Shown here: positions 18,423 to 28,509 of the stretch, in pieces | Numbering within the stretch: the stretch's first letter is position 1 | How the letters are laid out: every line of letters starts with the position of its first letter | NCBI GenBank assembly: GCA_937921305.1 | Contig: CAKZSU010000006.1 | Location: 134,646-178,729 of the forward strand | From: an uncultured Patescibacteria group bacterium | Lineage (GTDB): Bacteria > Patescibacteriota > Microgenomatia > UBA10105 > UBA927 | Direction of reading: 5' to 3' | DNA length: 44,084 nucleotides | Program-made: the position numbers and the translations under genes | Notes under the pieces: generated by a model | Databases searched by the model: none | What the model was told of the DNA's origin: nothing | Seen by the model: only the letters and a program-made list of their open reading frames with translations

Positions 18423-18707
18423 ATGCCACAAAAAACAAAAAAACAAAAAATACAAAGCAAACAACGACGGATGACCATGAAACAACAAAATATTACTCAT
18501 GATGATATCCACAACACCTCTTTTAAGTCACCATCACATCAACCGATGACATCGCCAATAGTTTTTTCATTCAATCGGCATTCATCAAGTAACCAAACGC
18601 ATCAGATCGAAGATACTCTTTTCCCAGCGGAGCAAGAAATTACAAAAACGGTTATTGTAAGCGTTGCCACGATCGTCGCAGTTGTTCTTGTGTCATTTGC
18701 TCTGTAA
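18423..18707 (+). CDS. small hypothetical protein with a C-terminal transmembrane helix
   Basis: 94 aa, basic N-terminus, C-terminal TVIVSVATIVAVVLVSFAL; no family recognised, no clear SD. Confidence 0.5.
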   Translation: MPQKTKKQKIQSKQRRMTMKQQNITHDDIHNTSFKSPSHQPMTSPIVFSFNRHSSSNQTHQIEDTLFPAEQEITKTVIVSVATIVAVVLVSFAL

Positions 18708-18762
18708 TCATCCCTAAATATAAACACTTCTTTCGTTATTTAAAGCTGCAGAGACCTCTACA

Positions 18763-19485
18763 TTAAGGAGCTGGAGATGGTTCGGTGGTGCAAATAAAAT
18801 TTGATACATTATATGGACGTTGCCTTCCTGTTTCCTCGAAATATCCACAGGTAAAAGGATTATCAACTATATCAGATGGCGTTGGACGAACCGTAGGAGA
18901 CGATCCCGGTGTAATTGATAATGATACCGTCGGCGTTGATGTAATCGACATTCCCTGCGTTGGTGTCGGCGTGTTGGTGAAAACTGTGGGCATAGGGGTA
19001 TGTTGTGGAATATCTTCTTGTATCTGACGAATAAGTGTTGCGATATCATTGTTTTCCTCTTCTATCGGAATATAGAGTGTATGCGTTCCTTCGTCTGTTT
19101 CAACAACAATCGTCAAATATCTCCCGGAGGGATATCTTTGATGCTCAGCCAAATCTATTTGGGAAGCAAGCTGCATAAGACGAAGAATGTACTTTGGGTC
19201 AGGAGCTCGATATGCGTCCTTCATCTCTCCCCCGCATGTTTCATATCGTTGCACAACGCCATTTGGAAGAATGTCAAGACATGAATCGTCATTCTCCTGA
19301 ATAACTGTAATTCTTCGAATAGACCGCACATTTTGCGTTGCTGGAGGATCAGACGGTCGAACAAGCAATCGCTCAAGACCTTGATCGTGCTTTTTGCCGT
19401 AGTATTGGAGAATGCTATAGAGAAGGAAAAAAACCACTACAAGAATCAAAAAGAAAAAAAGAAGATATATCGATCGAATCCTCAT
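18763..19485 (-). CDS. membrane-anchored hypothetical protein with Thr/Pro-rich linker
   Basis: N-terminal TM, TPTPTQGMSITSTPTVSLSITPGSSPTVRPTP linker, C-terminal Cys-containing tail. Confidence 0.7.
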   Translation of the reverse strand: MRIRSIYLLFFFLILVVVFFLLYSILQYYGKKHDQGLERLLVRPSDPPATQNVRSIRRITVIQENDDSCLDILPNGVVQRYETCGGEMKDAYRAPDPKYILRLMQLASQIDLAEHQRYPSGRYLTIVVETDEGTHTLYIPIEEENNDIATLIRQIQEDIPQHTPMPTVFTNTPTPTQGMSITSTPTVSLSITPGSSPTVRPTPSDIVDNPFTCGYFEETGRQRPYNVSNFICTTEPSPAP

Positions 19486-19499
19486 GGATGCTTTATCAA

Positions 19500-19531
19500 A
19501 GAAAAGAACCTCTCCTCTAAATTGGAGAGGA
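19500..19531 (-). terminator. intrinsic terminator downstream of the pilin gene
   Basis: Minus strand CCTCTCC-AATTTAGA-GGAGAGG followed by TTCTTTTCTTT. Confidence 0.65.
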
Positions 19532-19559
19532 TCTCTTCTTTGAACGCGATCAACACATG

Positions 19560-19988
19560 TTATCGAACAACGGTAATATAGGTTCCCGGATTCAATTCGC
19601 TTGACGCGCTCGCGATAATACGCCCGCCTTGCCTAAAAATAATATATTGCGTATTTGCATCGGTTCCGTTTGACGGATCTCTCGGAATCGCGGCAATATA
19701 TGTCGGGACTAATACCGTAGATAAATTAACGCCAGACGTGCCAATATTTTGCGGCGTTGCTGTAATGATTGTTGGAATATCTCCGTTATTTTCTGACGCG
19801 TATTGATATAACGCATTTGTAATTCCATACAGATCCGCTCTTCGCTGCGTATCACGCGCCGACGCAAATTGTCTCCCCGGATTTACCGCCACCAATACAA
19901 CCGCCGCAAGAATTCCGATAATACCGATAACAACGAGAAGTTCGATGAGCGTAAATCCTCGCTGAGACATCTGTTTTATTGTCTGCAT
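19560..19988 (-). CDS. pilA: type IV pilin-like protein
   Basis: MQTIKQMSQRGFTLIELLVVIGIIGILAAVVLVAVNPGRQF prepilin signature; strong SD AAAGGGGGTGAG upstream of ATG. Confidence 0.92.
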   Translation of the reverse strand: MQTIKQMSQRGFTLIELLVVIGIIGILAAVVLVAVNPGRQFASARDTQRRADLYGITNALYQYASENNGDIPTIITATPQNIGTSGVNLSTVLVPTYIAAIPRDPSNGTDANTQYIIFRQGGRIIASASSELNPGTYITVVR

Positions 19989-20086
19989 GCTTCGCTCACC
20001 CCCTTTCTTGGATAGAACCACTTATTCATATCATGAGCGTAACAGATATATAAAAATATTGTCAATCATGGATCCTTCACCATGTG

Positions 20087-20299
20087 CTACTCTTGATTTC
20101 GTAATAATTTCACCGCTTTTGAAAGAGTTGAGTCGTCAATTAAAGAAGATCCTTTCGACAATTGTTTTTGCCCTCCATAAAGAATAATTAATGAGAAAAA
20201 AACAATCGCAATATTGACGACAAACCAGACGCCTAACCCTATAAAAAGGGAAAACCCAATCAATGTTTCCTTGTCAACTGGTGAACGGATTTTTGACAT
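20087..20299 (-). CDS. small membrane protein between pilO and pilA
   Basis: 70 aa, one or two hydrophobic segments (FSLFIGLGVWFVVNIAIVFFSLIILY), overlaps pilO 3' end by 26 bp in the same orientation. Confidence 0.6.
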   Translation of the reverse strand: MSKIRSPVDKETLIGFSLFIGLGVWFVVNIAIVFFSLIILYGGQKQLSKGSSLIDDSTLSKAVKLLRNQE

Positions 20300-20816
20300 A
20301 GAGTTTTATAAGCAGTGTAACATTCATATCTCCTTGAATTCCATTGAAATCCCCCATAGACAATGTCATCAATCTTGTCATATATGGAAGTTGCTCTAAT
20401 TCTTGAAGAAATGAGATAAGAGAATCTTTATTGGTAGTCAGCGTCACACGAAAGAGTAAAAATAACTTATCGCCTTCTTGTTGCGGCGACGAAGAAAAAA
20501 AACGAGCGGACACATTGCTTCCATGCTTTTTTGCGACATCTTGTAGTGTTTCCAAAAAAACCAATACATCTTCTTCCGAAGGAAACACAGCAAGTAAATC
20601 TTCTATATTATCTTTATAGGTAGCATAAATTTCCTCTGAAGAATTGATAATCGATTGATCTTGTTCAAGTTGCTTCTTTTGTTGTTGGAGCAAACGAATA
20701 ACATTCACTTGAGTTCGCAACACATAGAACAATCCAACATTGATCAACGCTATTCCTAAAAGGATCACGATAAGTCGCTCCAACGATGAATCAAGAAATA
20801 AAGATTTTTTTTTCAT
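20274..20816 (-). CDS. pilO: PilO-like type IV pilus inner-membrane assembly protein
   Basis: N-terminal TM, coiled coil, ferredoxin-like C-terminus (DVAKKHGSNVSARFF...VTLTTNKDSLISFLQELEQLPYMTRL); adjacent to PilM-PilN. Confidence 0.8.
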   Translation of the reverse strand: MKKKSLFLDSSLERLIVILLGIALINVGLFYVLRTQVNVIRLLQQQKKQLEQDQSIINSSEEIYATYKDNIEDLLAVFPSEEDVLVFLETLQDVAKKHGSNVSARFFSSSPQQEGDKLFLLFRVTLTTNKDSLISFLQELEQLPYMTRLMTLSMGDFNGIQGDMNVTLLIKLYVKNPFTS

Positions 20817-20817
20817 A

Positions 20818-22233
20818 CTATTCTTTCATCGTTACGGTAACAGAAAAAGAGATATCTGTCGAAGCTTCTAAGAGTGAGAGAGGAAAAGAAATTTTTGTAA
20901 ATTCGTTTGCGTTGTCAACATTCGACTTAAACTCCAATAACGCGTCTCTCGTTTTTGCGACGCCAGAAAGCGCAAACGATCGCTTGCTATCATCATAATC
21001 TATTTGCATTAGAGTTACATCTTTCGGAATTAAAGAAATAATCCTGTCAATTTTTTCTCGAGGAGTTTTTCTCATTGGGGCCAACGCAATGATTTGCTTC
21101 GCAATACTATTGATTTTTAACAAATTTTGAGAAGATTGCTGACTCGTCTCAACAATAAATGTTAATTGTTTTATCTCTCTTTCCAACTCTTGCTTTTGAA
21201 CAAGCAAAATAAGCAATACAAGAAGGACAAACACGCAATAGGATGCGGAAATAGAAATAGAACGAAATAATAGAGATCGATAGTACTGAATCTTTCGTTC
21301 TTTTTCATGAGATTCCTGCATCATGGGAGGGAGAAGATTGATAATGCTCTCTTGAGAAACATTGTGAATTTTCATTGAAGCGACTGCGTACGCCTTGTTG
21401 AATCGAGGATTTTTTATTGGCGTTGAAAGCGATTTCACAGAAAATGGCATTCCTTGAAACACCTGTGAATTTCCAAATTCCCCTGTCAACACAATATCCA
21501 ACACTTCCTCTGTAATAACACCCTTTTCTCTATAATACGAAACAATTTCTTGTATTGTTTGTTTTATATTTTGAATATATACCTCTGTAGTATCTCCTTT
21601 TGATACATGAATAATGGTAGTAAATAAAGACTGATCTCCTTCAACAAGCGTCACATACGCAAGAGTTCTTCCAATTTCCACAAGAATCGCTCGCTTATCT
21701 TTGGAAAGACCCAATAAATGACAAATTGTTGACGCATCTGGCTGAAGATTTAATGGTTTTAATCCCACAGACAATAACACGTTCACGATAGGATCTATTG
21801 TCTTTTTTTGAGAAGCGACGACGCTTACCACATATCTATCATTATTTTTTCGAAGAATTTTCCAATCAATATATATGTCATCCTGTGGGAATGGGAAGAG
21901 CTCTTTGCTTCGCCATATAATCGCCTCTGACAATTCTTCCGAAGAAAGGATCGGAAGTTCGATTTCTCGTGTATAGGCAAACACTTCAGGAAAAGTAACC
22001 ACAACATATGGCGTGATAAATTTCCCATCTGTTCGAAGTTTTTTTACTCCTTCTTGAAATACATCAGCTTTGGTTAATATTCCTTGACAAAATAATTCTT
22101 CTGGAAATATGACCTCTGCGGCGCATATTACTTCTCCTTTTTGATTAATCTGTGTACCATGAAGGGAAGTTTGATCTATAGAGAGTCCAAAAAAATCTCG
22201 TTTCGGAAGAATAATGTTAGGCAGGGATATCAT
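20818..22233 (-). CDS. pilM: PilM-PilN fusion protein, type IV pilus assembly
   Basis: PilM region (FFGLSIDQTSLHGTQI...SSEELSEAIIWRSKELFPFPQDDIYIDWKIL...AILVEIGRTLAYVTLVEGD), then TM plus PilN-like C-terminus (SASYCVFVLLVLLILLVQKQELEREIKQL...LIPKDVTLMQIDYDDSKRSFALSGVAKTRDALLEFKSNVDN). Confidence 0.88.
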   Translation of the reverse strand: MISLPNIILPKRDFFGLSIDQTSLHGTQINQKGEVICAAEVIFPEELFCQGILTKADVFQEGVKKLRTDGKFITPYVVVTFPEVFAYTREIELPILSSEELSEAIIWRSKELFPFPQDDIYIDWKILRKNNDRYVVSVVASQKKTIDPIVNVLLSVGLKPLNLQPDASTICHLLGLSKDKRAILVEIGRTLAYVTLVEGDQSLFTTIIHVSKGDTTEVYIQNIKQTIQEIVSYYREKGVITEEVLDIVLTGEFGNSQVFQGMPFSVKSLSTPIKNPRFNKAYAVASMKIHNVSQESIINLLPPMMQESHEKERKIQYYRSLLFRSISISASYCVFVLLVLLILLVQKQELEREIKQLTFIVETSQQSSQNLLKINSIAKQIIALAPMRKTPREKIDRIISLIPKDVTLMQIDYDDSKRSFALSGVAKTRDALLEFKSNVDNANEFTKISFPLSLLEASTDISFSVTVTMKE

Positions 22234-22278
22234 ATGTGATACATATTTATTGTAGCATGCGATATTATAAAAAGAGCC

Positions 22279-23592
22279 ATGAATAAAGGATTGACATTAA
22301 TCGAAACAGTGGTTGCAGTTGGTGTGCTCATCGTTTTTTTTGCTCTTGTCTTCTTTCTTCTCTATCAAATTCTTAATAATATTGGCTACGCGCAAATTCG
22401 ATCCGTCGGATTATCAATCGGACAAACACAGATAGAACTTATCCGCAATCTTCCGTACAACAGTGTTGGAACCATCGGAGGCATTCCTCCTGGTCCAATT
22501 CCTCAACAAGAACAAATCACAAGAAATACTCAAACATTTACCGTAAAAACCGATATTATTTATATTGACGATCCGTTCGATAATACCGCGCCAAACGATC
22601 CTATTCCATCAGATTATAAACGCGTTCGTGTGCAAGTGTCTTGGGGCGAAGCATATCCGTCTCGCATGCCCGTCACATTTGTCACAAATATTGCTCCAAA
22701 TGGCATAGAATCAAACCCGGGAGGAGGAACATTGTTTGTCCAAGTTATAAACGCGCAAGGAAATCCCGTGCCAAACGCGACTGTCCAATTTATGAATACT
22801 TCGGTCAATCCAGCAATCAATTACAACACATTAACAAATATGAATGGCAATGTTGTTCTCCCTGGCGCTCCCTCATGCGTTACATGTTATAAAATCACGA
22901 CGACGAAAGACGGATACTCAACAGACCGGACATATGGCACAGAAGAAGTCGCAAATCCTATTCTTCCACACGCGACAGTTATTGAAGGACAAGTAACCCA
23001 ATTAACATTTGCGATAGATCAAGTGGGAAGCATTCAAGTCAGATCATTTGGATCGCAAGCGAATGGGTATCCTCCTGTAGCAAATGTTCTTTTTACATTG
23101 AGAGGAAGCAAAATAATAGGGACAGATACAACTGATACTCCTGTCTATAAGTATAGCTATCGAACAAATACAGGCGGAGGAATGGTGAGCATCCCAAACC
23201 TTGAATGGGACAACTATACCATTGATTTATCAGATTCTCACTATACTCTTGCAGGATCAACACCAACCAATCCGATCACTCTCTCGCCCGGACAAAATAG
23301 GACTGTCGATATCGTCGTTGAACCAAAATATAACGCGTCGCTTTTGATTACATTAAAAGATCAAATGGGCAATCTTATCGGATCGGGATCAGCAAATATA
23401 AAAAATTCGATCAACACGATTGATAGTACGAAATTCACTCCTGCAAGCGGATCGCCTGACTACGGGCAACTGTTTTTTAATAATCTTCCCGTCGGACTCT
23501 ATTACCTTATTGCAAGCGCAACAGGGTATCAATCGGCGACAAGTTCTATGAATATTACGACCAACACGGAAACAACGCTTATTTTACAATGA
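22279..23592 (+). CDS. large prepilin-like protein with several carboxypeptidase-regulatory/Ig-like repeats
   Basis: MNKG|LTLIETVVAVGVLIVFFALVF prepilin-type N-terminus; repeats such as TLFVQVINAQGNPVPNATVQF, SLLITLKDQMGNLIGSGSANI, LFFNNLPVGLYYLIASATGYQ. Confidence 0.85.
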   Translation: MNKGLTLIETVVAVGVLIVFFALVFFLLYQILNNIGYAQIRSVGLSIGQTQIELIRNLPYNSVGTIGGIPPGPIPQQEQITRNTQTFTVKTDIIYIDDPFDNTAPNDPIPSDYKRVRVQVSWGEAYPSRMPVTFVTNIAPNGIESNPGGGTLFVQVINAQGNPVPNATVQFMNTSVNPAINYNTLTNMNGNVVLPGAPSCVTCYKITTTKDGYSTDRTYGTEEVANPILPHATVIEGQVTQLTFAIDQVGSIQVRSFGSQANGYPPVANVLFTLRGSKIIGTDTTDTPVYKYSYRTNTGGGMVSIPNLEWDNYTIDLSDSHYTLAGSTPTNPITLSPGQNRTVDIVVEPKYNASLLITLKDQMGNLIGSGSANIKNSINTIDSTKFTPASGSPDYGQLFFNNLPVGLYYLIASATGYQSATSSMNITTNTETTLILQ

Positions 23593-23596
23593 TACT

Positions 23597-24196
23597 ATGA
23601 GAGGATTTACCCTCCTTGAATTTATTCTTGCCATCTTTCTTTTTTCAAGCATCGTTGGATTTGTTTCCTTCTTTTTTATTTCATATCTTCAAACCTACTC
23701 TTTCTCTTTTGAACATCAACGAATTATCAATGAAGCGCAAGGAGGAATGACACAGATGATTCGAGAAATACGAAAAATCAGAAATGGAGACAATGGATCA
23801 TGGCCGATTATTCAAGCGGACGATTTCTCATTTGCATTTTATGCAGATGTCACGAATGATGGACGAACCGATAGAGTCAGATATTTTCTTGATGGAACAG
23901 AACTTAAACGAGGAGTCATTGAACCAACTGCAGTGCCTGTTTCCTACCCTCTTCAGAATGAAACAATTACCACAATTGCTCGATTTGTTCACGCAACATC
24001 ATCAGCAATATTTCGCTATTACAACGGCGATTGGCCGGGAGACACGATCAATAATCCCCTTTCTCCTTCTCAGCGAGTCCTCAATACGCGATTTGTGGAA
24101 GTTACGCTCACGATTTATCCACCTAGTCAATCTGTCACAAAACCATTTACGCTTTCAAGCGGCGTCACAATACGAAGCATGAAAACGAATTTATAA
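23597..24196 (+). CDS. minor pilin-like (prepilin-type) protein
   Basis: MRG|FTLLEFILAIFLFSSIVGFVSFFFISYL. Confidence 0.88.
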   Translation: MRGFTLLEFILAIFLFSSIVGFVSFFFISYLQTYSFSFEHQRIINEAQGGMTQMIREIRKIRNGDNGSWPIIQADDFSFAFYADVTNDGRTDRVRYFLDGTELKRGVIEPTAVPVSYPLQNETITTIARFVHATSSAIFRYYNGDWPGDTINNPLSPSQRVLNTRFVEVTLTIYPPSQSVTKPFTLSSGVTIRSMKTNL

Positions 24197-24206
24197 CAAT
24201 CAACAT

Positions 24207-25595
24207 ATGAGGAAATATCATAAAAAAATCTCAGAGGGAAGCATCTCAATACTTGTCCTCCTCTTCGGATTTATCGCGTCAATCGTTGTCGGAAGTCTCG
24301 CAGTTATCGCGAGCGTTCAATATAACAATTCAATACGGCTTGATGTGTACGAACGAGCGCTTAATATCGCACAATCCGGCGTTGAATATTACCGGTGGCA
24401 TCTTGCTCATGATCCTGTCGATTTTACCGATGGCACAGGAGGACCGGGACCGTATATCCATCAATTGCGAGATCCGTACGGAAATACCGAAGGAACATTT
24501 AGTTTGATGATTACGCCTCCAGCGTCCGGATCATCCATTGTTACCATCGAATCAACAGGATGGTTAAACAGCCATCCCGATATAAAAAGAAAAATTGTCG
24601 CGCGATACGGAATCCCATCTCTTGCAAGATTTTCATTTCTTCATAACGCCAATGTGTGGTTTGGCTCTGGAATCACCGTACAGGGAAAAGTTATGTCAAA
24701 TGGAGGTATTCGCATGGATGGAACGAACTTGTCAACAGTCACTAGTGCAAAAGCGACCTACACCTGCGGATCGGAAACTGGATGCAGTCCGCCCCAACAA
24801 CGAAACGGCATATGGGGAAACGGAGGACCGTCAAATCTCTGGCAATTTCCCGTACCTGCCATAGATTTTGCCAGTCTAAATGTCGATTTCAATACCATGA
24901 GAAGCAACGCGCAATCTCGAGGATTATATCTTGCTCCATCAAACGCGCTTGGTTACCAGATTATCTTTCAATCAAATGGAACTTACATTGTCCGACGAGT
25001 AACATCGGCAAACAATCAACGCGGGTATAGCGTAGAAAATGGATGCGAAAATCTTACACAACAAATAACCAATGAAACAACCATAGGAACATACACGATT
25101 GCGGAACGTCCCCTTATTTTTGCTGAAGACCATGTATGGGTAGAAGGAATCGTTAATGGAAAAGTGACAGTCGTCGCCGCACGATTTCCACTAAATGTCA
25201 ATTTTATGAATATCTGGATCCGAAACAGCATTACCTATATCTCAAAAGACGGACACTCAAATCTTGGACTATTCGCGCAAAATAATATTTATTTCGCAAA
25301 AGATGTGCCAAACAATTTTGAAATCAACGCGGCGCTTCTCGCGTCATCAGGAAGAATTATTCGACATAATTATAGATACAGCGGGTGCAGCAATTTTAGC
25401 AACGCAGTGAGAAATAGTCTAACTATTTACGGAGCCGTTATTAGCAATCAGAAATCTTACTGGAATTTTGGCACAGGTCCAACATCGGGATTCATCACCA
25501 GAAGCATCACGTATGATTCAAATCTTTACTTTGATCCTCCTCCATATTTTCCCGCCCAAGGAGCCTATGAATTCATCTCGTGGACAGAACAGTAA
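24207..25595 (+). CDS. PilX/GspK-like pilus accessory protein
   Basis: SEG-SISILVLLFGFIASIVVGSLAVIASVQYNNSIRLDVYERALNIAQSGVEYYRW; third in the pilin cluster. Confidence 0.75.
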   Translation: MRKYHKKISEGSISILVLLFGFIASIVVGSLAVIASVQYNNSIRLDVYERALNIAQSGVEYYRWHLAHDPVDFTDGTGGPGPYIHQLRDPYGNTEGTFSLMITPPASGSSIVTIESTGWLNSHPDIKRKIVARYGIPSLARFSFLHNANVWFGSGITVQGKVMSNGGIRMDGTNLSTVTSAKATYTCGSETGCSPPQQRNGIWGNGGPSNLWQFPVPAIDFASLNVDFNTMRSNAQSRGLYLAPSNALGYQIIFQSNGTYIVRRVTSANNQRGYSVENGCENLTQQITNETTIGTYTIAERPLIFAEDHVWVEGIVNGKVTVVAARFPLNVNFMNIWIRNSITYISKDGHSNLGLFAQNNIYFAKDVPNNFEINAALLASSGRIIRHNYRYSGCSNFSNAVRNSLTIYGAVISNQKSYWNFGTGPTSGFITRSITYDSNLYFDPPPYFPAQGAYEFISWTEQ

Positions 25596-25605
25596 TGCTT
25601 AAATC

Positions 25606-26826
25606 TTATCTCTTTCCTTGCATAGATTCTTGAAAATTCCCAACAACGCTGTATATTGGCGCGATGATTGAAAGAATCATTATTCCAACGGCAATACCAA
25701 CCAATAACATCATGATCGGTTCAATAATCTGCGTTAACCCTTTAACTTCTTCTTCAACTTCTTCTTCATAAAATGACGCAAGATCCGCCATTGTTTCATC
25801 AAGTGTCGCCGTCTTCTCTCCAGCGGCAACCATCTGAACAAACAACGAGGAAAACACTCCGGTTTCTTTGATCGCTGTTGACAAAGACTTTCCTTTTCGT
25901 ATTTCACTCGGAATCCGTTCACGCATAGAACGATATTGTTTCCATGTCAAAAGAGAAAATGATATCTCCAACGCTTCTGTAATCGGAACGGCACTTCGAA
26001 TAAGCGTGGAGAAAATTCGACAGAATCTTGCCAAATCAATTTTCTTAATTAAATTTCTTATGATCGGAATGTATCCTAAAAGTTTAATTATTCCATCTCG
26101 AAACGATCGCGTCTTCATTCCAAAAAAGAGCAATATAAGAAAGCCAATCGCTCCTAATACAATTGGAAACATGTACGAAGAAAGCGCAATCGACGCGGTA
26201 AACATCATTTTCGTAAAAAATGGAAGCGGAAGCGACAAGCTCAAAAATACTTTTCCTATTTGGGGCAGGATAAAGAAAAACATCAAAATTCCTATGCCAA
26301 TCATTGCAAGAAACACAATAGCAGGATACAACATTGCTCCTTTAATTTTTGATTTCAAACTGTGTTCAGATCGAAGCTCCACTTCTAAATAATGAAAGAC
26401 TTCCGAAAGTTTTCCGCTTACCTCTCCCGCTTTCATGAGCGTCAAAAAATACGCTTCAAAGACAGAAGGATATCGCTCAAAAATTACTGACAATGGTTGC
26501 CCCTGCTCTAATCCATATTCCATGTCGCTAAGAATTCTTTTCATGAGGGGATGTTTGGTCTCTCTTTTTAAGACATCTATTCCTTCAGAAAGAGAAAGAC
26601 CAGTCGAAAGCATAATGTGCATGTATCGACAGAAGGTAATCTTTTCTACTTCAGGAATGCTTCCGCCAATGAATGACCGCTCAACAATAGGCTTAATGAC
26701 CAACGGCGTAAGCATTTTGCCAGATAATTGATGCGCAACATCGTCTATGTTCTTTCCGGAGACAATGCCTTCAACAATATGTTTTTCTTTATCAATAGCT
26801 TTATAAGTGAAATTTGGCATAGGCAA
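25606..26826 (-). CDS. pilC: type IV pilus inner membrane platform protein PilC (GspF family)
   Basis: FTYKAIDKEKHIVEGIVSG...FCRYMHIMLSTGLSLSEGIDVLKRET...LMKAGEVSGKLSEVFHYL...MVAAGEKTATLDETMADLASFYEEEV. Confidence 0.95.
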   Translation of the reverse strand: MPMPNFTYKAIDKEKHIVEGIVSGKNIDDVAHQLSGKMLTPLVIKPIVERSFIGGSIPEVEKITFCRYMHIMLSTGLSLSEGIDVLKRETKHPLMKRILSDMEYGLEQGQPLSVIFERYPSVFEAYFLTLMKAGEVSGKLSEVFHYLEVELRSEHSLKSKIKGAMLYPAIVFLAMIGIGILMFFFILPQIGKVFLSLSLPLPFFTKMMFTASIALSSYMFPIVLGAIGFLILLFFGMKTRSFRDGIIKLLGYIPIIRNLIKKIDLARFCRIFSTLIRSAVPITEALEISFSLLTWKQYRSMRERIPSEIRKGKSLSTAIKETGVFSSLFVQMVAAGEKTATLDETMADLASFYEEEVEEEVKGLTQIIEPIMMLLVGIAVGIMILSIIAPIYSVVGNFQESMQGKR

Positions 26827-26831
26827 GATTG

Positions 26832-28505
26832 TTATTCACGGACAACACGAAGTACTTCCTCGATGCTTGTTAAGCCACTACTTGCTTTGCTTATGCCATC
26901 TTGCAATAACGAAACCATACCATATTGTTTTGCTAATTCGAGAATCTGCATTGTCGATTCTCGTTTTGCGATAAGATTCCGCATATCATCGGTAATTTCT
27001 ATAATCTCAAAAATTCCAATTCTTCCCTTGTACCCACGCATGCCACAATCTTCGCATCCGACGCTTTTATAAAATGAACGAGGAATATCTTGGTTTCCTA
27101 CGGATTCACGAAGAAACGAAAGCATGTCATCGGACAATTCAACGCGTTGAATGCACCGAGGGCACAACCGACGAACCAACCGTTGAGCAATCACCATCGT
27201 AAGTGTTGACGAAAGAAGAAATCCCTCCACGCCCATATCTAAAAAACGCGGAATAGCGCCTATCGCGTCATTTGTATGCAAAGTGGATAAAACCAAATGT
27301 CCGGTAAGCGAAGAATGAATTGCCATTTCTGCTGTTTCTTGATCGCGAATTTCCCCCACCATAATGACATCCGGATCGTGACGAAGAAGCGCCCGAAGAC
27401 CAGCGGCAAAAGTAAGTCCAGCTAATGGATTAATCTGAATCTGATTCACGCGCTTTATGCCATATTCCACCGGGTCTTCCACTGTGCATATTTTTACATC
27501 TGCCTTATTTAACATGGTTAAAATACTATAAAGCGTTGTCGTTTTTCCCGATCCTGTTGGTCCAGTCACAAGAATCAACCCATGCGGCTTCGTGATATTT
27601 CGTTTTACTATAGAAAGATTATTTTCTGTAAGTCCAAGTTCTTCAAATGATAACGGACGAGCAGATTCCGCAAGCAATCGAAGCACGACATTTTCCCCAT
27701 AAAACGCGGGCAGAATAGAAACACGAAGCGCAACATATTGCTCTTTCAATTTAAACTTGAATCGTCCATCTTGAGGAACTCGATGTTCATCGATTTTCAA
27801 AAATGAAAGAATTTTTATGCGAGCGACAATCCCAGCATGAATGTTCTTTGGCAAAGAAACAATATCATGAAGCATCCCGTCAATTCTAAATCGAACTAAA
27901 AATGCGTCTTCCAACAGTTCAAAATGAATATCTGACGCTCCTTCGGAAACCGCGTATTCAAGAATCGTATCGAGAATTCGAACAACAGGAAGATCTTTGC
28001 CAGAAGAAATTTCTCCTTGAATCGTTTTGCTTGCTTGAATATTTTCGTTAATAATAGATTGAAACACTTCTTTTATATTTTTTTTATATTGTCCGATCGC
28101 TTTCAAAATATCTTGCTTTCTTGCGTAATACACCCGCAATTGATATCCTGTCTTTCTTTTTACAAACTCTTTTGCCTCTAAATCCGATGGGTCTTCCATG
28201 GCAAGAGACAATTCCTCTCCTTCCAACGCAAAGGGAACAATATGAAAAGAAGATGCCGCTTCTTCCGGAATAACATTCAAAACACTGAGAGGAATCACTT
28301 TTCGAGATATATCAATGTACGGAACATGATAGAATTCAGCAATTAACCTTCCGATGATATCTTCTGTCAACAATCCTTGATATACCAATACATCTTGAAT
28401 ATCTTTGCCGAGCTCATGAGCAGACGATTCAGCGATCTCAAAATCTTTTTGAGAAACAAATCCAGAAGAGAGAATAATATCTCGAAACTGGGCAGCGGTA
28501 AACAT
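26832..28505 (-). CDS. pilB: type IV pilus assembly ATPase PilB (GspE family)
   Basis: GPTGSGKTTTLYSIL, EDPVEYGIKRVNQIQINPLAGLTFAAGLRALLRHDPDVIMVGEIRDQETAEMAIHSSLTGHLVLSTLHTNDA, zinc motif CPRC...CEDC. Confidence 0.97.
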   Translation of the reverse strand: MFTAAQFRDIILSSGFVSQKDFEIAESSAHELGKDIQDVLVYQGLLTEDIIGRLIAEFYHVPYIDISRKVIPLSVLNVIPEEAASSFHIVPFALEGEELSLAMEDPSDLEAKEFVKRKTGYQLRVYYARKQDILKAIGQYKKNIKEVFQSIINENIQASKTIQGEISSGKDLPVVRILDTILEYAVSEGASDIHFELLEDAFLVRFRIDGMLHDIVSLPKNIHAGIVARIKILSFLKIDEHRVPQDGRFKFKLKEQYVALRVSILPAFYGENVVLRLLAESARPLSFEELGLTENNLSIVKRNITKPHGLILVTGPTGSGKTTTLYSILTMLNKADVKICTVEDPVEYGIKRVNQIQINPLAGLTFAAGLRALLRHDPDVIMVGEIRDQETAEMAIHSSLTGHLVLSTLHTNDAIGAIPRFLDMGVEGFLLSSTLTMVIAQRLVRRLCPRCIQRVELSDDMLSFLRESVGNQDIPRSFYKSVGCEDCGMRGYKGRIGIFEIIEITDDMRNLIAKRESTMQILELAKQYGMVSLLQDGISKASSGLTSIEEVLRVVRE

Positions 28506-28509
28506 GAGT

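Noticed and set aside
18940-19030. Repetitive Thr/Pro-coding stretch considered as a tandem repeat or CRISPR-like array
   Set aside because: Units are irregular and coding (T/P linker of a membrane protein); no constant repeat-spacer pattern. I saw no CRISPR array in the window.
25868-26392. 174-aa plus-strand ORF antisense to pilC
   Set aside because: Shadow ORF of a well supported pilC gene.
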